64,000 bases of DNA from a virus: the IMG/VR virus record IMGVR_UViG_3300025617_000909, positions 1-64,000 of that record. The stretch is one strand, 5' to 3'. The notes beneath the pieces were generated by a model. It had not been told where the DNA came from. It saw nothing but the letters and a program-made list of their open reading frames with translations, and did not search any database. Below are positions 48,418 through 56,970 of this stretch, one piece after another; positions within the stretch are counted from its first letter, which is position 1, and every line of letters starts with the position of its first letter. A program made the translations under genes and the position numbers.

Positions 48418-49499
48418 AACAGTTACATTTAGAAATCAGTAACAACTGCCAGGCCTCCTGTCCTATGTGCGATCGCAACATAAGAGGCGGATTACCTAAC
48501 GAACTATTGAAAGTGCGTGACTGGACTATTGATGATTACAAAACTATTGTATCTCCTGAGGTAATAGAACAAATTGATAACTTGTATATGTGTGGTAATT
48601 ATGGCGATCCTGGTATGAACAACGACTTACCAGAAATGCTTGCCTACACTAGACAACTATCTGATATGCCTATTGGGATACACACTAATGGCGGAATGAG
48701 GAAACCAGAGTGGTGGGCTAATCTAGCACAATATTTAAATTCTGGAGAAAGTAAAATTGTGTTCGCTATTGATGGATTAGAAGATACGCACCATTTATAT
48801 AGAATAGGAACAACATATCAAAAAGTAATCGATAATGCCAAAGCATTTATTGATGCTGGAGGAAATGCCCAATGGGTGTTTATACGATTTAGACACAATG
48901 AACATCAAGTAGATGAAGCAAGACGTCGAGCAACAGAGTTAGGCTTTCAAGCATTTGTTGTAAAGGATAGTATTAGATTCCATGGCGGCAACGATTACGA
49001 AGTATGGGATAAAAATGGAAATGTAACTCACACACTACAACCGTCATCGACTAGCGAGATGAAATTTGTTCCCAAGGAAATGCTATCATACGATAACGCA
49101 AAACAGTTTGTTGACAGTGTAGAGATTAAGTGTAAAGTAAAAGAAATGAAGGAAGTATATATTGATGCTTTCGGACATCTTTATCCTTGTTGTTTTGTTG
49201 GCCACGCACCAACAAGCACACTAGATCCTGGTAATCCTGTAAGCAATCTAAAACCAATAGTAGCAGAGCAAGTATCAAATGCTGTTGAGTTAATGGGCGG
49301 TACGTCAGCTATAGACACACGACAGCGATCTATTAGAGATATTGTCAACAGCAACGAGTATCAAACAGTTTGGAGTGATCTTTGGGAACAAAGAAAACTT
49401 TGGATTTGTAGTAAAACTTGTGGTGTTACTAAAAAGATTTCAACTTGGGAAGATCAATTTAAAGAATATAACTTTATTGCTTCAGACAAGAAATCCTAA
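48396..49499 (+). CDS. Radical SAM/SPASM enzyme 1
   Basis: 367 residues, starting at TTG with GAGGA 9 nt upstream; the first ATG would remove part of the Fe-S motif. Cluster cysteines Cys18, Cys22 and Cys25 (NNCQASCPMC). A C-terminal SPASM-like region contains C-x-VKEM, YPCCFVG and ICSKTCG for auxiliary clusters. SPASM proteins typically modify ribosomal peptides or proteins. Converges with the AspH-like gene, overlapping by 26 bases. Confidence 0.85.
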   Translation: MFRFEELKQLHLEISNNCQASCPMCDRNIRGGLPNELLKVRDWTIDDYKTIVSPEVIEQIDNLYMCGNYGDPGMNNDLPEMLAYTRQLSDMPIGIHTNGGMRKPEWWANLAQYLNSGESKIVFAIDGLEDTHHLYRIGTTYQKVIDNAKAFIDAGGNAQWVFIRFRHNEHQVDEARRRATELGFQAFVVKDSIRFHGGNDYEVWDKNGNVTHTLQPSSTSEMKFVPKEMLSYDNAKQFVDSVEIKCKVKEMKEVYIDAFGHLYPCCFVGHAPTSTLDPGNPVSNLKPIVAEQVSNAVELMGGTSAIDTRQRSIRDIVNSNEYQTVWSDLWEQRKLWICSKTCGVTKKISTWEDQFKEYNFIASDKKS

Positions 49500-50151
49500 A
49501 GTTTCTTTTCTCAACTAATTCTTCAAGATCAGCAATTACACGAATAGGACAATCAATTAATAGTTCTCTATCATTGATCTTTTCAATTCCTCTTATCAGT
49601 CCTGCTTTGTTTGCTTTATTAAGATAGGACATAGTATCTATGTATAGTTGCTGTTTCCAGTCAATATCGCCACCTTCTATTTTTATTAGATATCCACCAC
49701 CTACATAGTTTGGCAATTTTGCTCTAACATTTAAGTGTATTCTAGGTGTGCCGCCGTAGTTACCTGCTAGATGTTTTCTACTAGTATCCATTTGCCAAAC
49801 TTTACCATCAGTGGGCAAGTTATACATTTTTTCATCATCTAGATCTATAATATATGCGTAAGGATTAGTTGTGATTGCTAGATGTATTCTATCATCAGGA
49901 TCTGTATGCGCAGTATAACTATCTCCTGATTCAAGTAGTAATAGACGTGCTTCGCCTATTTCTCCTAGTTCTTCTAAAAGTAAACCTAATGGTGTGTTCT
50001 GAAATTGCGGAAGTGTTTTGTAATTTCCTGAAAACAAACCTCCGTCTGATTCGTTCAAGGTTATTCTTTTTACAGACATGTCCCAAACTAGTCTCGAAAC
50101 TTGATACTGTATTTCTTCCAAATAGTCTATAGTAAACAGCTCTTTGAACAT
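49474..50151 (-). CDS. Aspartyl/asparaginyl hydroxylase-like (AspH fold)
   Basis: 225 residues from the ATG at 50151. AHTDPDDRIHLAI provides His82-x-Asp84, and DTSRKHLAGNYGGTPRIHL provides His127 and the 2OG-binding Arg, a close match to the AspH/PKHD arrangement. Predicted to hydroxylate Asp, Asn or a similar residue. The start is leaderless, 5 nt after GCTAAATA. Confidence 0.8.
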   Translation of the reverse strand: MFKELFTIDYLEEIQYQVSRLVWDMSVKRITLNESDGGLFSGNYKTLPQFQNTPLGLLLEELGEIGEARLLLLESGDSYTAHTDPDDRIHLAITTNPYAYIIDLDDEKMYNLPTDGKVWQMDTSRKHLAGNYGGTPRIHLNVRAKLPNYVGGGYLIKIEGGDIDWKQQLYIDTMSYLNKANKAGLIRGIEKINDRELLIDCPIRVIADLEELVEKRNFRISCLKQ

Positions 50152-50156
50152 AAAAA

Positions 50157-50164
50157 TATTTAGC
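50157..50164 (-). promoter_or_regulatory. Late -10 box, leaderless start
   Basis: GCTAAATA on the minus strand, spacer TTTTT, then the ATG at 50151. Confidence 0.6.
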
Positions 50165-50179
50165 TCCGCCGCCGGTCGC

Positions 50180-50187
50180 CATAAATA
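50180..50187 (+). promoter_or_regulatory. Late -10 box, leaderless start
   Basis: CATAAATA on the plus strand, spacer TTTCCGT (7 nt), then the ATG at 50195. The two divergent boxes are 15 bases apart. Confidence 0.6.
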
Positions 50188-50194
50188 TTTCCGT

Positions 50195-50941
50195 ATGTTA
50201 AAACAAATAGATATCGACGGTGTAAACATTCCATTTGATCCAGAATGGAAGAAAATAGCAATAAGTGTGAGTGGTGGAGCAGATAGTGCTTTATTAGCTA
50301 GCATCCTTTGTGACATTATTAGGTACGAAGGCAATCCTGCTTGTGAAGTACATGTTATACAACACGCACGATGTTGGAAAACAAAACCATGGCAACAATA
50401 TGACAGCATAAAAGTTTTAGAATGGTTACTACAAAATTATCCAGATATTACTTTTCAAAGACACACTAACTTTATTCCTCCTGAATTCGAATGGGGAGAT
50501 AAGGGTAGACAGTTTGTTGATGAGTATGGCAAACAAGTAAGTGGGGATAATATTGAGTTAAGATCCTTTGCTGAATTTATTTGTAATGGTTATGATATTC
50601 CAGTCTACTTTAATGCTGTTACACGCAATCCAAAGAATGTGGACTTTCAAGGTATGCCTACTAGAGACATTGATCCAACAGATGATAACCAACACCTATT
50701 GATGATGGAACATATGGGCGGACTTGCTTGTCATCCTTTTAGATTTGTACAGAAGGATTGGATCGTTAAGCAGTATCAAGAACAAAACAAAACAGAACTT
50801 TTTAATATCACAAGAAGTTGTGAAGGTGAGTTTGATGATTTAGATTATACAAATTATCAACCCAATCAAGAAGTTCCTGTTTGTGGTGAGTGTTTTTGGT
50901 GTAAAGAAAGAGAGTGGGCAATTGAGCAAAATCAAAAGTAA
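50195..50941 (+). CDS. PP-loop ATPase, QueC-like
   Basis: 248 residues. IAISVSGGADSALLAS holds the SGGxDS PP-loop (residues 26-31) that forms an adenylate. The C-terminus SCEGEFDD ... VCGECFWCKEREWA matches the zinc-binding tail of QueC (C-x-n-CGxCxxCxxR). QueC turns a carboxyl into a nitrile for preQ0. Here it may activate a carboxyl in another pathway, since QueE/FolE partners are not seen. Confidence 0.75.
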   Translation: MLKQIDIDGVNIPFDPEWKKIAISVSGGADSALLASILCDIIRYEGNPACEVHVIQHARCWKTKPWQQYDSIKVLEWLLQNYPDITFQRHTNFIPPEFEWGDKGRQFVDEYGKQVSGDNIELRSFAEFICNGYDIPVYFNAVTRNPKNVDFQGMPTRDIDPTDDNQHLLMMEHMGGLACHPFRFVQKDWIVKQYQEQNKTELFNITRSCEGEFDDLDYTNYQPNQEVPVCGECFWCKEREWAIEQNQK

Positions 50942-52190
50942 GACATTCTGTTTACACCCGTTTACGGGACTAGCAACAAGAGAAGATGGCGCAGTTAAAG
51001 TCTGTTGCCGTAGTGCTCCTGTTGGCAATATTAACGACAATACACTAGAAGAAATTTGGAACAATGAAACTATGTGTAAGGTACGCCAACAGGTTCTTAA
51101 TGGAGAGCGTCCTGATGTGTGTAAACCTTGCTTTGATTTAGAGGATCAGGGTGTTATGAGTTTGCGTCAGCGACACATAACTGATCACAGTCCAGAATCC
51201 AGAATTAATTTATATCCAGATGCTTTGGATAATCTAAACGATGATTATACGATGCCGTTTGAATTTCCCACGATGGAAATTAAATTAAACAATCTTTGTA
51301 ATCTAAAGTGTCGCATGTGTAATCCGTTAGATAGTACACAATGGAAAGATTGGGATCAAGTAACAGAATTTTATAAGAAAGAAAACAATTATCTTATACC
51401 GGTTGTAGAAAGTCTAGTGGCGACCCCTGGACAATACATAGGTGCGTTTGATAATACAGACAACTGGTGGAAGAGCTTTGAAAAACTTCTACCATACTTT
51501 CGTCGAGTAGAGTTTGCCGGAGGAGAGCCTTTGATGGATCCTCAGCATTATCGCATACTTGACATGCTCGCACCTTACGGTGAAAACATACAGATTAAGT
51601 ATGCTACAAATGGAACAACTTTAGGTATAAAAAATCGCAGTATTCATGACTATTGGCCCAAGTTCAAGAGTGTTGCTGTTAACGTAAGTATTGATGGTAT
51701 ACACGATGTTTACAATTATATCAGAGGCAACGGTGATTTCAAACAGATTGAAGAAAACATCAAAGTGTTTCAATCATTTCCAAATGTCAGTAGAGTAGTC
51801 GGTGCGTTTACAGCACAGGCAGGAAACATATTACAAGCCGCTGAGTGTATTGACTATTTCCTTGATACTATGGGTATTGTGTTTTACAGTCATAGAGTGA
51901 GCTATCCTAATTGTTTGTCAGCACAGGTGTTACCACAAGAACTAAAAGAACTTGCTATACAACGGTTAGGTGAAGTAGCACTAAAAGTACCCAATTATGA
52001 TATTGTCAAGAAGCATCCTGTGTTAAAGGATATCACACTTCAACAAATCAAGGACAACGTAAACTATCTTAGAGCAAAGGATCAAAATCATTTGTGGAAC
52101 GACTTTGTACAGTTTAACACACGATTAGATATTACACGCAATCAAGGTCCTCTTGAAACTGTGGTCAAGGAGTTTGCTCCGTATGTATAA
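50922..52190 (+). CDS. Radical SAM enzyme 2 (N-terminal twitch type)
   Basis: 422 residues if started at the TTG at 50922; a GTG at 50883 gives 13 more residues. The N-terminus has a twitch/SPASM-like Cys set (FCLHPF, KVCCRS, C-KPCF at about 67-70), followed by the core Cys126, Cys130, Cys133 (NNLCNLKCRMC) and FAGGEPLMD. This reversed order matches the twitch-domain-containing radical SAM family and its relative at 54-55 kb. Peptide or protein modification is likely. Confidence 0.8.
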   Translation: MSKIKSKTFCLHPFTGLATREDGAVKVCCRSAPVGNINDNTLEEIWNNETMCKVRQQVLNGERPDVCKPCFDLEDQGVMSLRQRHITDHSPESRINLYPDALDNLNDDYTMPFEFPTMEIKLNNLCNLKCRMCNPLDSTQWKDWDQVTEFYKKENNYLIPVVESLVATPGQYIGAFDNTDNWWKSFEKLLPYFRRVEFAGGEPLMDPQHYRILDMLAPYGENIQIKYATNGTTLGIKNRSIHDYWPKFKSVAVNVSIDGIHDVYNYIRGNGDFKQIEENIKVFQSFPNVSRVVGAFTAQAGNILQAAECIDYFLDTMGIVFYSHRVSYPNCLSAQVLPQELKELAIQRLGEVALKVPNYDIVKKHPVLKDITLQQIKDNVNYLRAKDQNHLWNDFVQFNTRLDITRNQGPLETVVKEFAPYV

Positions 52191-53073
52191 AGTTACCAGT
52201 CGCTGGCCTCATCAAGACAGCATTAAAGTGGAGTGGAATATTGGCAAGCGTTGTAACTATGACTGTAGTTACTGTCCTAGCATAATACACGATAATCATA
52301 GTCCTCACACTCCGATAGATCTTCTCGAAAAAACTGTTAATAAATTAGTGTCATTGGGCAAGCCAATACGTCTTAGTCTTACGGGCGGAGAACCACTAGT
52401 ACATCCTGATATCGAACAGTTCTTAGATTACATTCAGTACAAAGGAATACAATGGTTAAATGTTACAACCAATGGAACACGCAGTCCTAGTTGGTTTAGA
52501 ATTAATAGCATCTACTTTAACCATGTTGTGTTTAGTTTACACTTTGAACACGATTGGCAAAGAGTAGTGAATCATATTACTGAAATAAAATTAACAACCG
52601 AAGTTCCGTTCTTTGTTAATATAATGGCTCATCACGAATACATGAACGAAGTTCGAGAAGTTGTTGAAAACTTTAAAGCACGTGATATCAAGTATGCCGT
52701 TAGAAGGATACGCTGGACTGAAGGCGATCACAATGTGTTTGACGATATGAGATATGATGGTAAGGATCTATCTTGGTTATTAGAACAAGACGCAACTGCT
52801 GATGCCAACTGCCTAGTAGATGACCAAGAACTAATACATGCCAACGATATAATCAAAACAAAAAGAAACGGCTTTAAGGGTTGGAACTGTCACGCAGGAT
52901 TAGAAAGCCTAATGATCAACTGGGATGGTGATGTACATCGTGCTACTTGTAGGGTGGGTGGTAGTCTAGGAAACATATACAATGATACATTTATGCCTCC
53001 TGAAGATACAGTATCTTGTACACGTGATTGGTGTACATGCGCCGCAGATATTCCTTTAACTAAGACTCTTTGA
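52183..53073 (+). CDS. Radical SAM enzyme 3
   Basis: 296 residues from the ATG at 52183, preceded by AAGGAG. Core Cys24, Cys28, Cys31 (GKRCNYDCSYC), LSLTGGEPLVHP and TTNGTR. The C-terminus (GWNCHAG, INWDGDVHRATC, RDWCTCA) is shared with enzymes 4 and 6. Overlaps the previous stop (ATGTATAA). Converges with enzyme 4. Confidence 0.8.
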   Translation: MYKVTSRWPHQDSIKVEWNIGKRCNYDCSYCPSIIHDNHSPHTPIDLLEKTVNKLVSLGKPIRLSLTGGEPLVHPDIEQFLDYIQYKGIQWLNVTTNGTRSPSWFRINSIYFNHVVFSLHFEHDWQRVVNHITEIKLTTEVPFFVNIMAHHEYMNEVREVVENFKARDIKYAVRRIRWTEGDHNVFDDMRYDGKDLSWLLEQDATADANCLVDDQELIHANDIIKTKRNGFKGWNCHAGLESLMINWDGDVHRATCRVGGSLGNIYNDTFMPPEDTVSCTRDWCTCAADIPLTKTL

Positions 53074-54024
53074 AATGTGTGTCTCTGGTTGACACCAACA
53101 ACAATCTCTTTGACAAGTTAGAGTTTTAACAACTGGATTAAATTCTTTTATAAAGTTAGTATCGTAAATGTTATAGGGTTTATCAAATAAGCCTTGTCCA
53201 CAACTTCCTTGTAATACTCCATCCCAATGAATGTAGATATTTTCTTTTTCAATATCGCACTTCCAGCCCTTGAATGTATTGTAGTTTAAATTGTGATAGG
53301 TATAGTTTACTTTTTTAGTTTTGCCATTTTCAAATTCAACTACACTCCCATAGGGTTTTAGATTCTTCCAATTTTTTAAAAACCATCCTATACCTGGCAG
53401 GGCTTTTAAATCATTTTTCATATACTTCTTTTGTTCTTCTGTATACGTTACTGGAAATGTTTCGATTGGAAATACAGGACGTGATTCTATAAACCATTTG
53501 CGCTTTCTATTCTTCTTCATATAGTTTATACTATCTACGCACTTGTCAAACTCATTTGGATCCATTAGAACCAAGCAGTGTACATCAACACCCTTGGATA
53601 CTACTAAATCCACTACATTTATAAAATGATCAATGTCTGCTTGTTTGTGATGAAAACTAAAAACTACTTTGCTGAACTGTTTGGCGTACTTATTCCACCA
53701 ACGAAGTGTTCTACTGCCATTGGTGATCAGTTTCATATCAATGTCGTATAACTTGTTTATTGTTGTTACAAACATACCAAGTTCTGGCCATAGAGTCGGT
53801 TCGCCGCCACTTAGTTCTAGTTCAAAACGTTTTTTGCCTTGCTTACTATAAGTCTCTAATAGTTTATAAAAGTTATTATGAATCATGCCTACATTCTTAG
53901 GATAAGCATAATCTCCTTTATTAGACTCGCAGTACGCACACTTAAAGTTACAGACGTTGCCTACACACCATCTTATTTTAAGTAAGTCGTCTGAATCTAG
54001 TGATGTTATCTTTATTGGTTTCAT
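53056..54024 (-). CDS. Radical SAM enzyme 4
   Basis: 322 residues. Core Cys25, Cys29, Cys32 (GNVCNFKCAYC), LELSGGEPTLWP, TNGSRTL. The C-terminal GWKCDIEKENIYIHWDG and CQRDCCWCQ match enzyme 3. ATGA overlap with the upstream enzyme 5 gene. Confidence 0.8.
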   Translation of the reverse strand: MKPIKITSLDSDDLLKIRWCVGNVCNFKCAYCESNKGDYAYPKNVGMIHNNFYKLLETYSKQGKKRFELELSGGEPTLWPELGMFVTTINKLYDIDMKLITNGSRTLRWWNKYAKQFSKVVFSFHHKQADIDHFINVVDLVVSKGVDVHCLVLMDPNEFDKCVDSINYMKKNRKRKWFIESRPVFPIETFPVTYTEEQKKYMKNDLKALPGIGWFLKNWKNLKPYGSVVEFENGKTKKVNYTYHNLNYNTFKGWKCDIEKENIYIHWDGVLQGSCGQGLFDKPYNIYDTNFIKEFNPVVKTLTCQRDCCWCQPETHISKSLS

Positions 54025-55406
54025 AACAAATGTGCTAGTTCAGGAAACACTGCTTTGAAGTCCAAGCCTCGAACTTTATCCATTCGTTGAATATATTCTT
54101 TAAACGCTGGAAGTAGTTTGGTATGATCGTCACCGTCCATGAAGTCTAGCACTGCTTGCCAACGTTTCCAACCATAAGGATTGTGTTTCCAGAAGTCTTC
54201 GTCTTGTCTATAGTTCTCATGTAACCAGTTAGCAAGTTTGGCAAAGTTTTCTCGTACTTCTTGCTTGTCCTTTTCTGGTAAACACTTAATGCTTAAATAG
54301 GTTGGAATATACAGCAAGTGCATATTAACTATGCCACCTCCGGCTTGAACTCCACCGATGTTATTCTCGAAGTTAATCTTCTTGAATCCTTGCTGTATCT
54401 TCCATTTGGCAAGTTCAGGCAAGTGTTTGATGTTTAGTATTTGAATTGCTGTTGCTAGACTAACTTGAATATTCGAAGGAGTGTTGTCTAATAAATGTAG
54501 ATTGGAAACTAAAAGATCCCAATCAGTAGGATAACGAATGTAATGATTACGTTCGCCAACAGCATCAATACTAACAGCAAATTTAACTCGCCTAAACTTT
54601 TTCCAAAGCTCAATAATTTCTTCATCAACTAATAAACCATTAGAATTATATCTAACTAGAATTTTATCAGCATATCCTTGCCGGATAATTTCCTCTAGAA
54701 ATAACTTGTGTTCTTTGATCATTAGAGGCTCGCCTCCAGCAAAGTACACTTGTTTTAAATTAGGTATCTGTGCGTATATGTCTTTCCAGAATTCTGGATT
54801 TTCATGCCAGAAGTTATTAAACTCCTTGCGTCCCCAATTCATTTGATTTTTTAGTTCTTGGTGTTGGAACTGAGGATATACTTTTTTGTGATCTGCGACC
54901 CATTGACTACTATCATGCGGGCTACACATAATACATTTCAAATTACATGTATGTCCTAACCGCAAGTCTAGGTAGTATAAGTTTTCAGGAACGGTTCCAT
55001 CTTCAGCAGTTTGTTCCAGCAATTCTTTAAAGTCGATATCTTCTTCATTCCAAGTACCAGCTTCCCATAGTCGCTTACTTACAACACCCTTTGATTCCTC
55101 ATCAAAGCATTTTTGACAACTAGCAGGAATGTTACCTTCAAGAATTGTTTTTCTAACAGATCGCATGTATTCGTTGTTCCATGCCTCCATCGGAGTTTCC
55201 TTGCCAAAGTTAGCCGGCCTACCTGTTTCGTTTTTTACTAATCCTATTTCATGATCAGTACCTGCGCCGCTAGAGTTAGCATTACAGCATAGACGCATAT
55301 CACCGTTGGGTCTTGTGGCTAAATGTATCCATGGCAAAACACAGAAGGTGGGTGTTCCTGTTGCTTCTGTTAATTGCTTTTGATATTCTTTTATCTTATC
55401 GCTCAT
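54021..55406 (-). CDS. Radical SAM enzyme 5 (N-terminal twitch type)
   Basis: 461 residues. N-terminal Cys set FCVLPWIHLATRPNGD (Cys22), LCCNAN (Cys40, Cys41), SCQKCF (Cys97, Cys100), then core Cys154, Cys158, Cys161 (GHTCNLKCIMC) and YFAGGEPLM. Paralogue of enzyme 2. Its start overlaps the hydroxylase stop by one base. Confidence 0.85.
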   Translation of the reverse strand: MSDKIKEYQKQLTEATGTPTFCVLPWIHLATRPNGDMRLCCNANSSGAGTDHEIGLVKNETGRPANFGKETPMEAWNNEYMRSVRKTILEGNIPASCQKCFDEESKGVVSKRLWEAGTWNEEDIDFKELLEQTAEDGTVPENLYYLDLRLGHTCNLKCIMCSPHDSSQWVADHKKVYPQFQHQELKNQMNWGRKEFNNFWHENPEFWKDIYAQIPNLKQVYFAGGEPLMIKEHKLFLEEIIRQGYADKILVRYNSNGLLVDEEIIELWKKFRRVKFAVSIDAVGERNHYIRYPTDWDLLVSNLHLLDNTPSNIQVSLATAIQILNIKHLPELAKWKIQQGFKKINFENNIGGVQAGGGIVNMHLLYIPTYLSIKCLPEKDKQEVRENFAKLANWLHENYRQDEDFWKHNPYGWKRWQAVLDFMDGDDHTKLLPAFKEYIQRMDKVRGLDFKAVFPELAHLL

Positions 55407-56212
55407 TAATAATGTCTCAGATGACTGATGCCTATTAGTGTTTTAAAATATTCCGTAAATTTACAATCAATTCTAAGTCCGTATTCTTGTTCCATACTAT
55501 GTTCACCGCCATGCCAATCCTCATCATTAAAGAAACAAGCATGATGATTAACATAGTGTTTACGTTTAGTTTCTGGATCCCATAGATAAAACCCTCGTTT
55601 GATACAAGGTCTAATATGTATAAATTCAACGTTATGATCTGTGTAACTAGGATCTTCTGGATCAAGATCTCTGTGTTCAAATGGTTGCGAACTACTAGAA
55701 CTTACAAAGAAAATCACACGTCCAATGTGTTCAATAATATTTTGTTCTTTAAGATTTTCAACCCACTTAACAACACCAGGAAAATGTTCCTGTTCAGGAG
55801 TTGGTTTGCGTTCTACCTCTCCACGGTCTTTCATGTTATGACCTTCTTCCCACAATACATAATAAATGTAAGGGTCGTGAGCACCCATGGCCGATACAAG
55901 ATATCTCACAAATACATTTCTTTCTTTGTAGTCTCTCATATCTTGCGGAAAAATTTTCATACCCTCAATCTTGATTGGATCGTCGTCTGGTAATGCTTGA
56001 AACTCCTCGTATGCTTTGTATATGGGCTTCCAGTTAGCGATGTAACTCGACTCTCTCATATCAAAGCCTGGTTTCATCCAGGTGCCCTCTTTGGCATGCT
56101 CTCTAGCCAAAGCGAAGCCTTTACAAATTTCAGGGTGAAGTTTTTTAAATCCTTCAATATCTAAAAACGGGTCCAGATTTATAAAAGGATTCTTGCCTAT
56201 TCCTCTAATCAT
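55406..56212 (-). CDS. 2OG-Fe(II)-type hydroxylase, NPFINLD paralogue B
   Basis: 268 residues. FEHRDLD gives His180-x-Asp182 and DEDWHGG gives His234, with Arg247 as the likely 2OG ligand. N-terminus IGKNPFINLDPFLDI is shared with paralogue A at 46.98 kb. A late promoter TATAAATA (56230-56237) and GGAAGGAG lie upstream, so it heads the unit with radical SAM enzymes 5 and 4. Confidence 0.75.
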   Translation of the reverse strand: MIRGIGKNPFINLDPFLDIEGFKKLHPEICKGFALAREHAKEGTWMKPGFDMRESSYIANWKPIYKAYEEFQALPDDDPIKIEGMKIFPQDMRDYKERNVFVRYLVSAMGAHDPYIYYVLWEEGHNMKDRGEVERKPTPEQEHFPGVVKWVENLKEQNIIEHIGRVIFFVSSSSSQPFEHRDLDPEDPSYTDHNVEFIHIRPCIKRGFYLWDPETKRKHYVNHHACFFNDEDWHGGEHSMEQEYGLRIDCKFTEYFKTLIGISHLRHY

Positions 56213-56229
56213 TTATTTCTCCTTCCAGA

Positions 56230-56237
56230 TATTTATA
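56230..56237 (-). promoter_or_regulatory. Consensus late promoter (with RBS)
   Basis: TATAAATA, then TCTGGAAGGAG and the ATG at 56212. A normal leader, in contrast to the divergent gene at 56269. Confidence 0.65.
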
Positions 56238-56255
56238 GGAGCATGGGACTAAGAT

Positions 56256-56263
56256 ATTAAATA
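56256..56263 (+). promoter_or_regulatory. Late -10 box, leaderless start
   Basis: ATTAAATA, spacer CTGGC (5 nt), then the ATG at 56269. Confidence 0.6.
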
Positions 56264-56268
56264 CTGGC

Positions 56269-56970
56269 ATGCGCAACAACACATGGGATTTTTATTACAA
56301 TAAGAATAGTGATGGAAATATACGAGCAAACCTTGTATATACTCCATACATAAACAAAGATCGTACAATACTGTGTATGAGCTTTAATAGAGATACACGT
56401 TATCATTTTGATGAAGAACAAAATAAACTTTGGACAGAAAACGACCTAATTGATAGGTTTAATAAAGAACTGACGTTTCATGAGAAAGTAAGATCCGTTA
56501 TCCCTACATTAAAAATTCTAGAAGTTGATTACGATAACAGAGAAATATACATCGAGTGGCCGGGCGATGATTTTTACATGCTAGGTTTAGATACTCCGTA
56601 TGATGAATTGTTACCGAGTTGGAAAGAACAATGGTTACACATTATACAAACATTAAAACACATAGGCGTCAGTAAATTTAGTTTACACCCAAACAGTTTT
56701 GTAATTAAGGATCATAAACTAGTTCCATTCAATTGGTTCTTCTGCTATGATAGGAATGAAACTGGTATTACTATTGCCAATGTATTGAAACAAATAAGCA
56801 CACAACGATTAGATAAATTACTTCATATACTAGCAAGTCAAAATATCTATGTAGATAAGGGTTATACAGCCCAAGAATTGGAAGATGTTTGTTTCAATAG
56901 TTTTAGATCAAACTATCCACAAGAGTTAATAGAGAAAGTTTTAAATGACAATAGCATACGTTCCAATTGA
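56269..56970 (+). CDS. Kinase-fold-like protein, probably degenerate
   Basis: 233 residues. The segment FSLHPNSFVIKDHKLVPFNWFF resembles the catalytic loop of small-molecule kinases (HxDLHPGNxLV-x-KLYLIDF), but the catalytic and metal-binding aspartates appear replaced (HPNS, FNWF). It may be a pseudokinase or binding protein. Overlaps the next gene by 26 bases. Confidence 0.5.
   Translation: MRNNTWDFYYNKNSDGNIRANLVYTPYINKDRTILCMSFNRDTRYHFDEEQNKLWTENDLIDRFNKELTFHEKVRSVIPTLKILEVDYDNREIYIEWPGDDFYMLGLDTPYDELLPSWKEQWLHIIQTLKHIGVSKFSLHPNSFVIKDHKLVPFNWFFCYDRNETGITIANVLKQISTQRLDKLLHILASQNIYVDKGYTAQELEDVCFNSFRSNYPQELIEKVLNDNSIRSN

Noticed and set aside
49931-50182. 83-aa minus-strand ORF overlapping the AspH-like gene
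   Set aside because: A shadow frame of the 225-aa hydroxylase with many Arg residues and no start signals.
50195-53073. Standard queuosine operon
   Set aside because: Only a QueC-like protein is present; the adjacent radical SAM proteins are SPASM/twitch types, not QueE.
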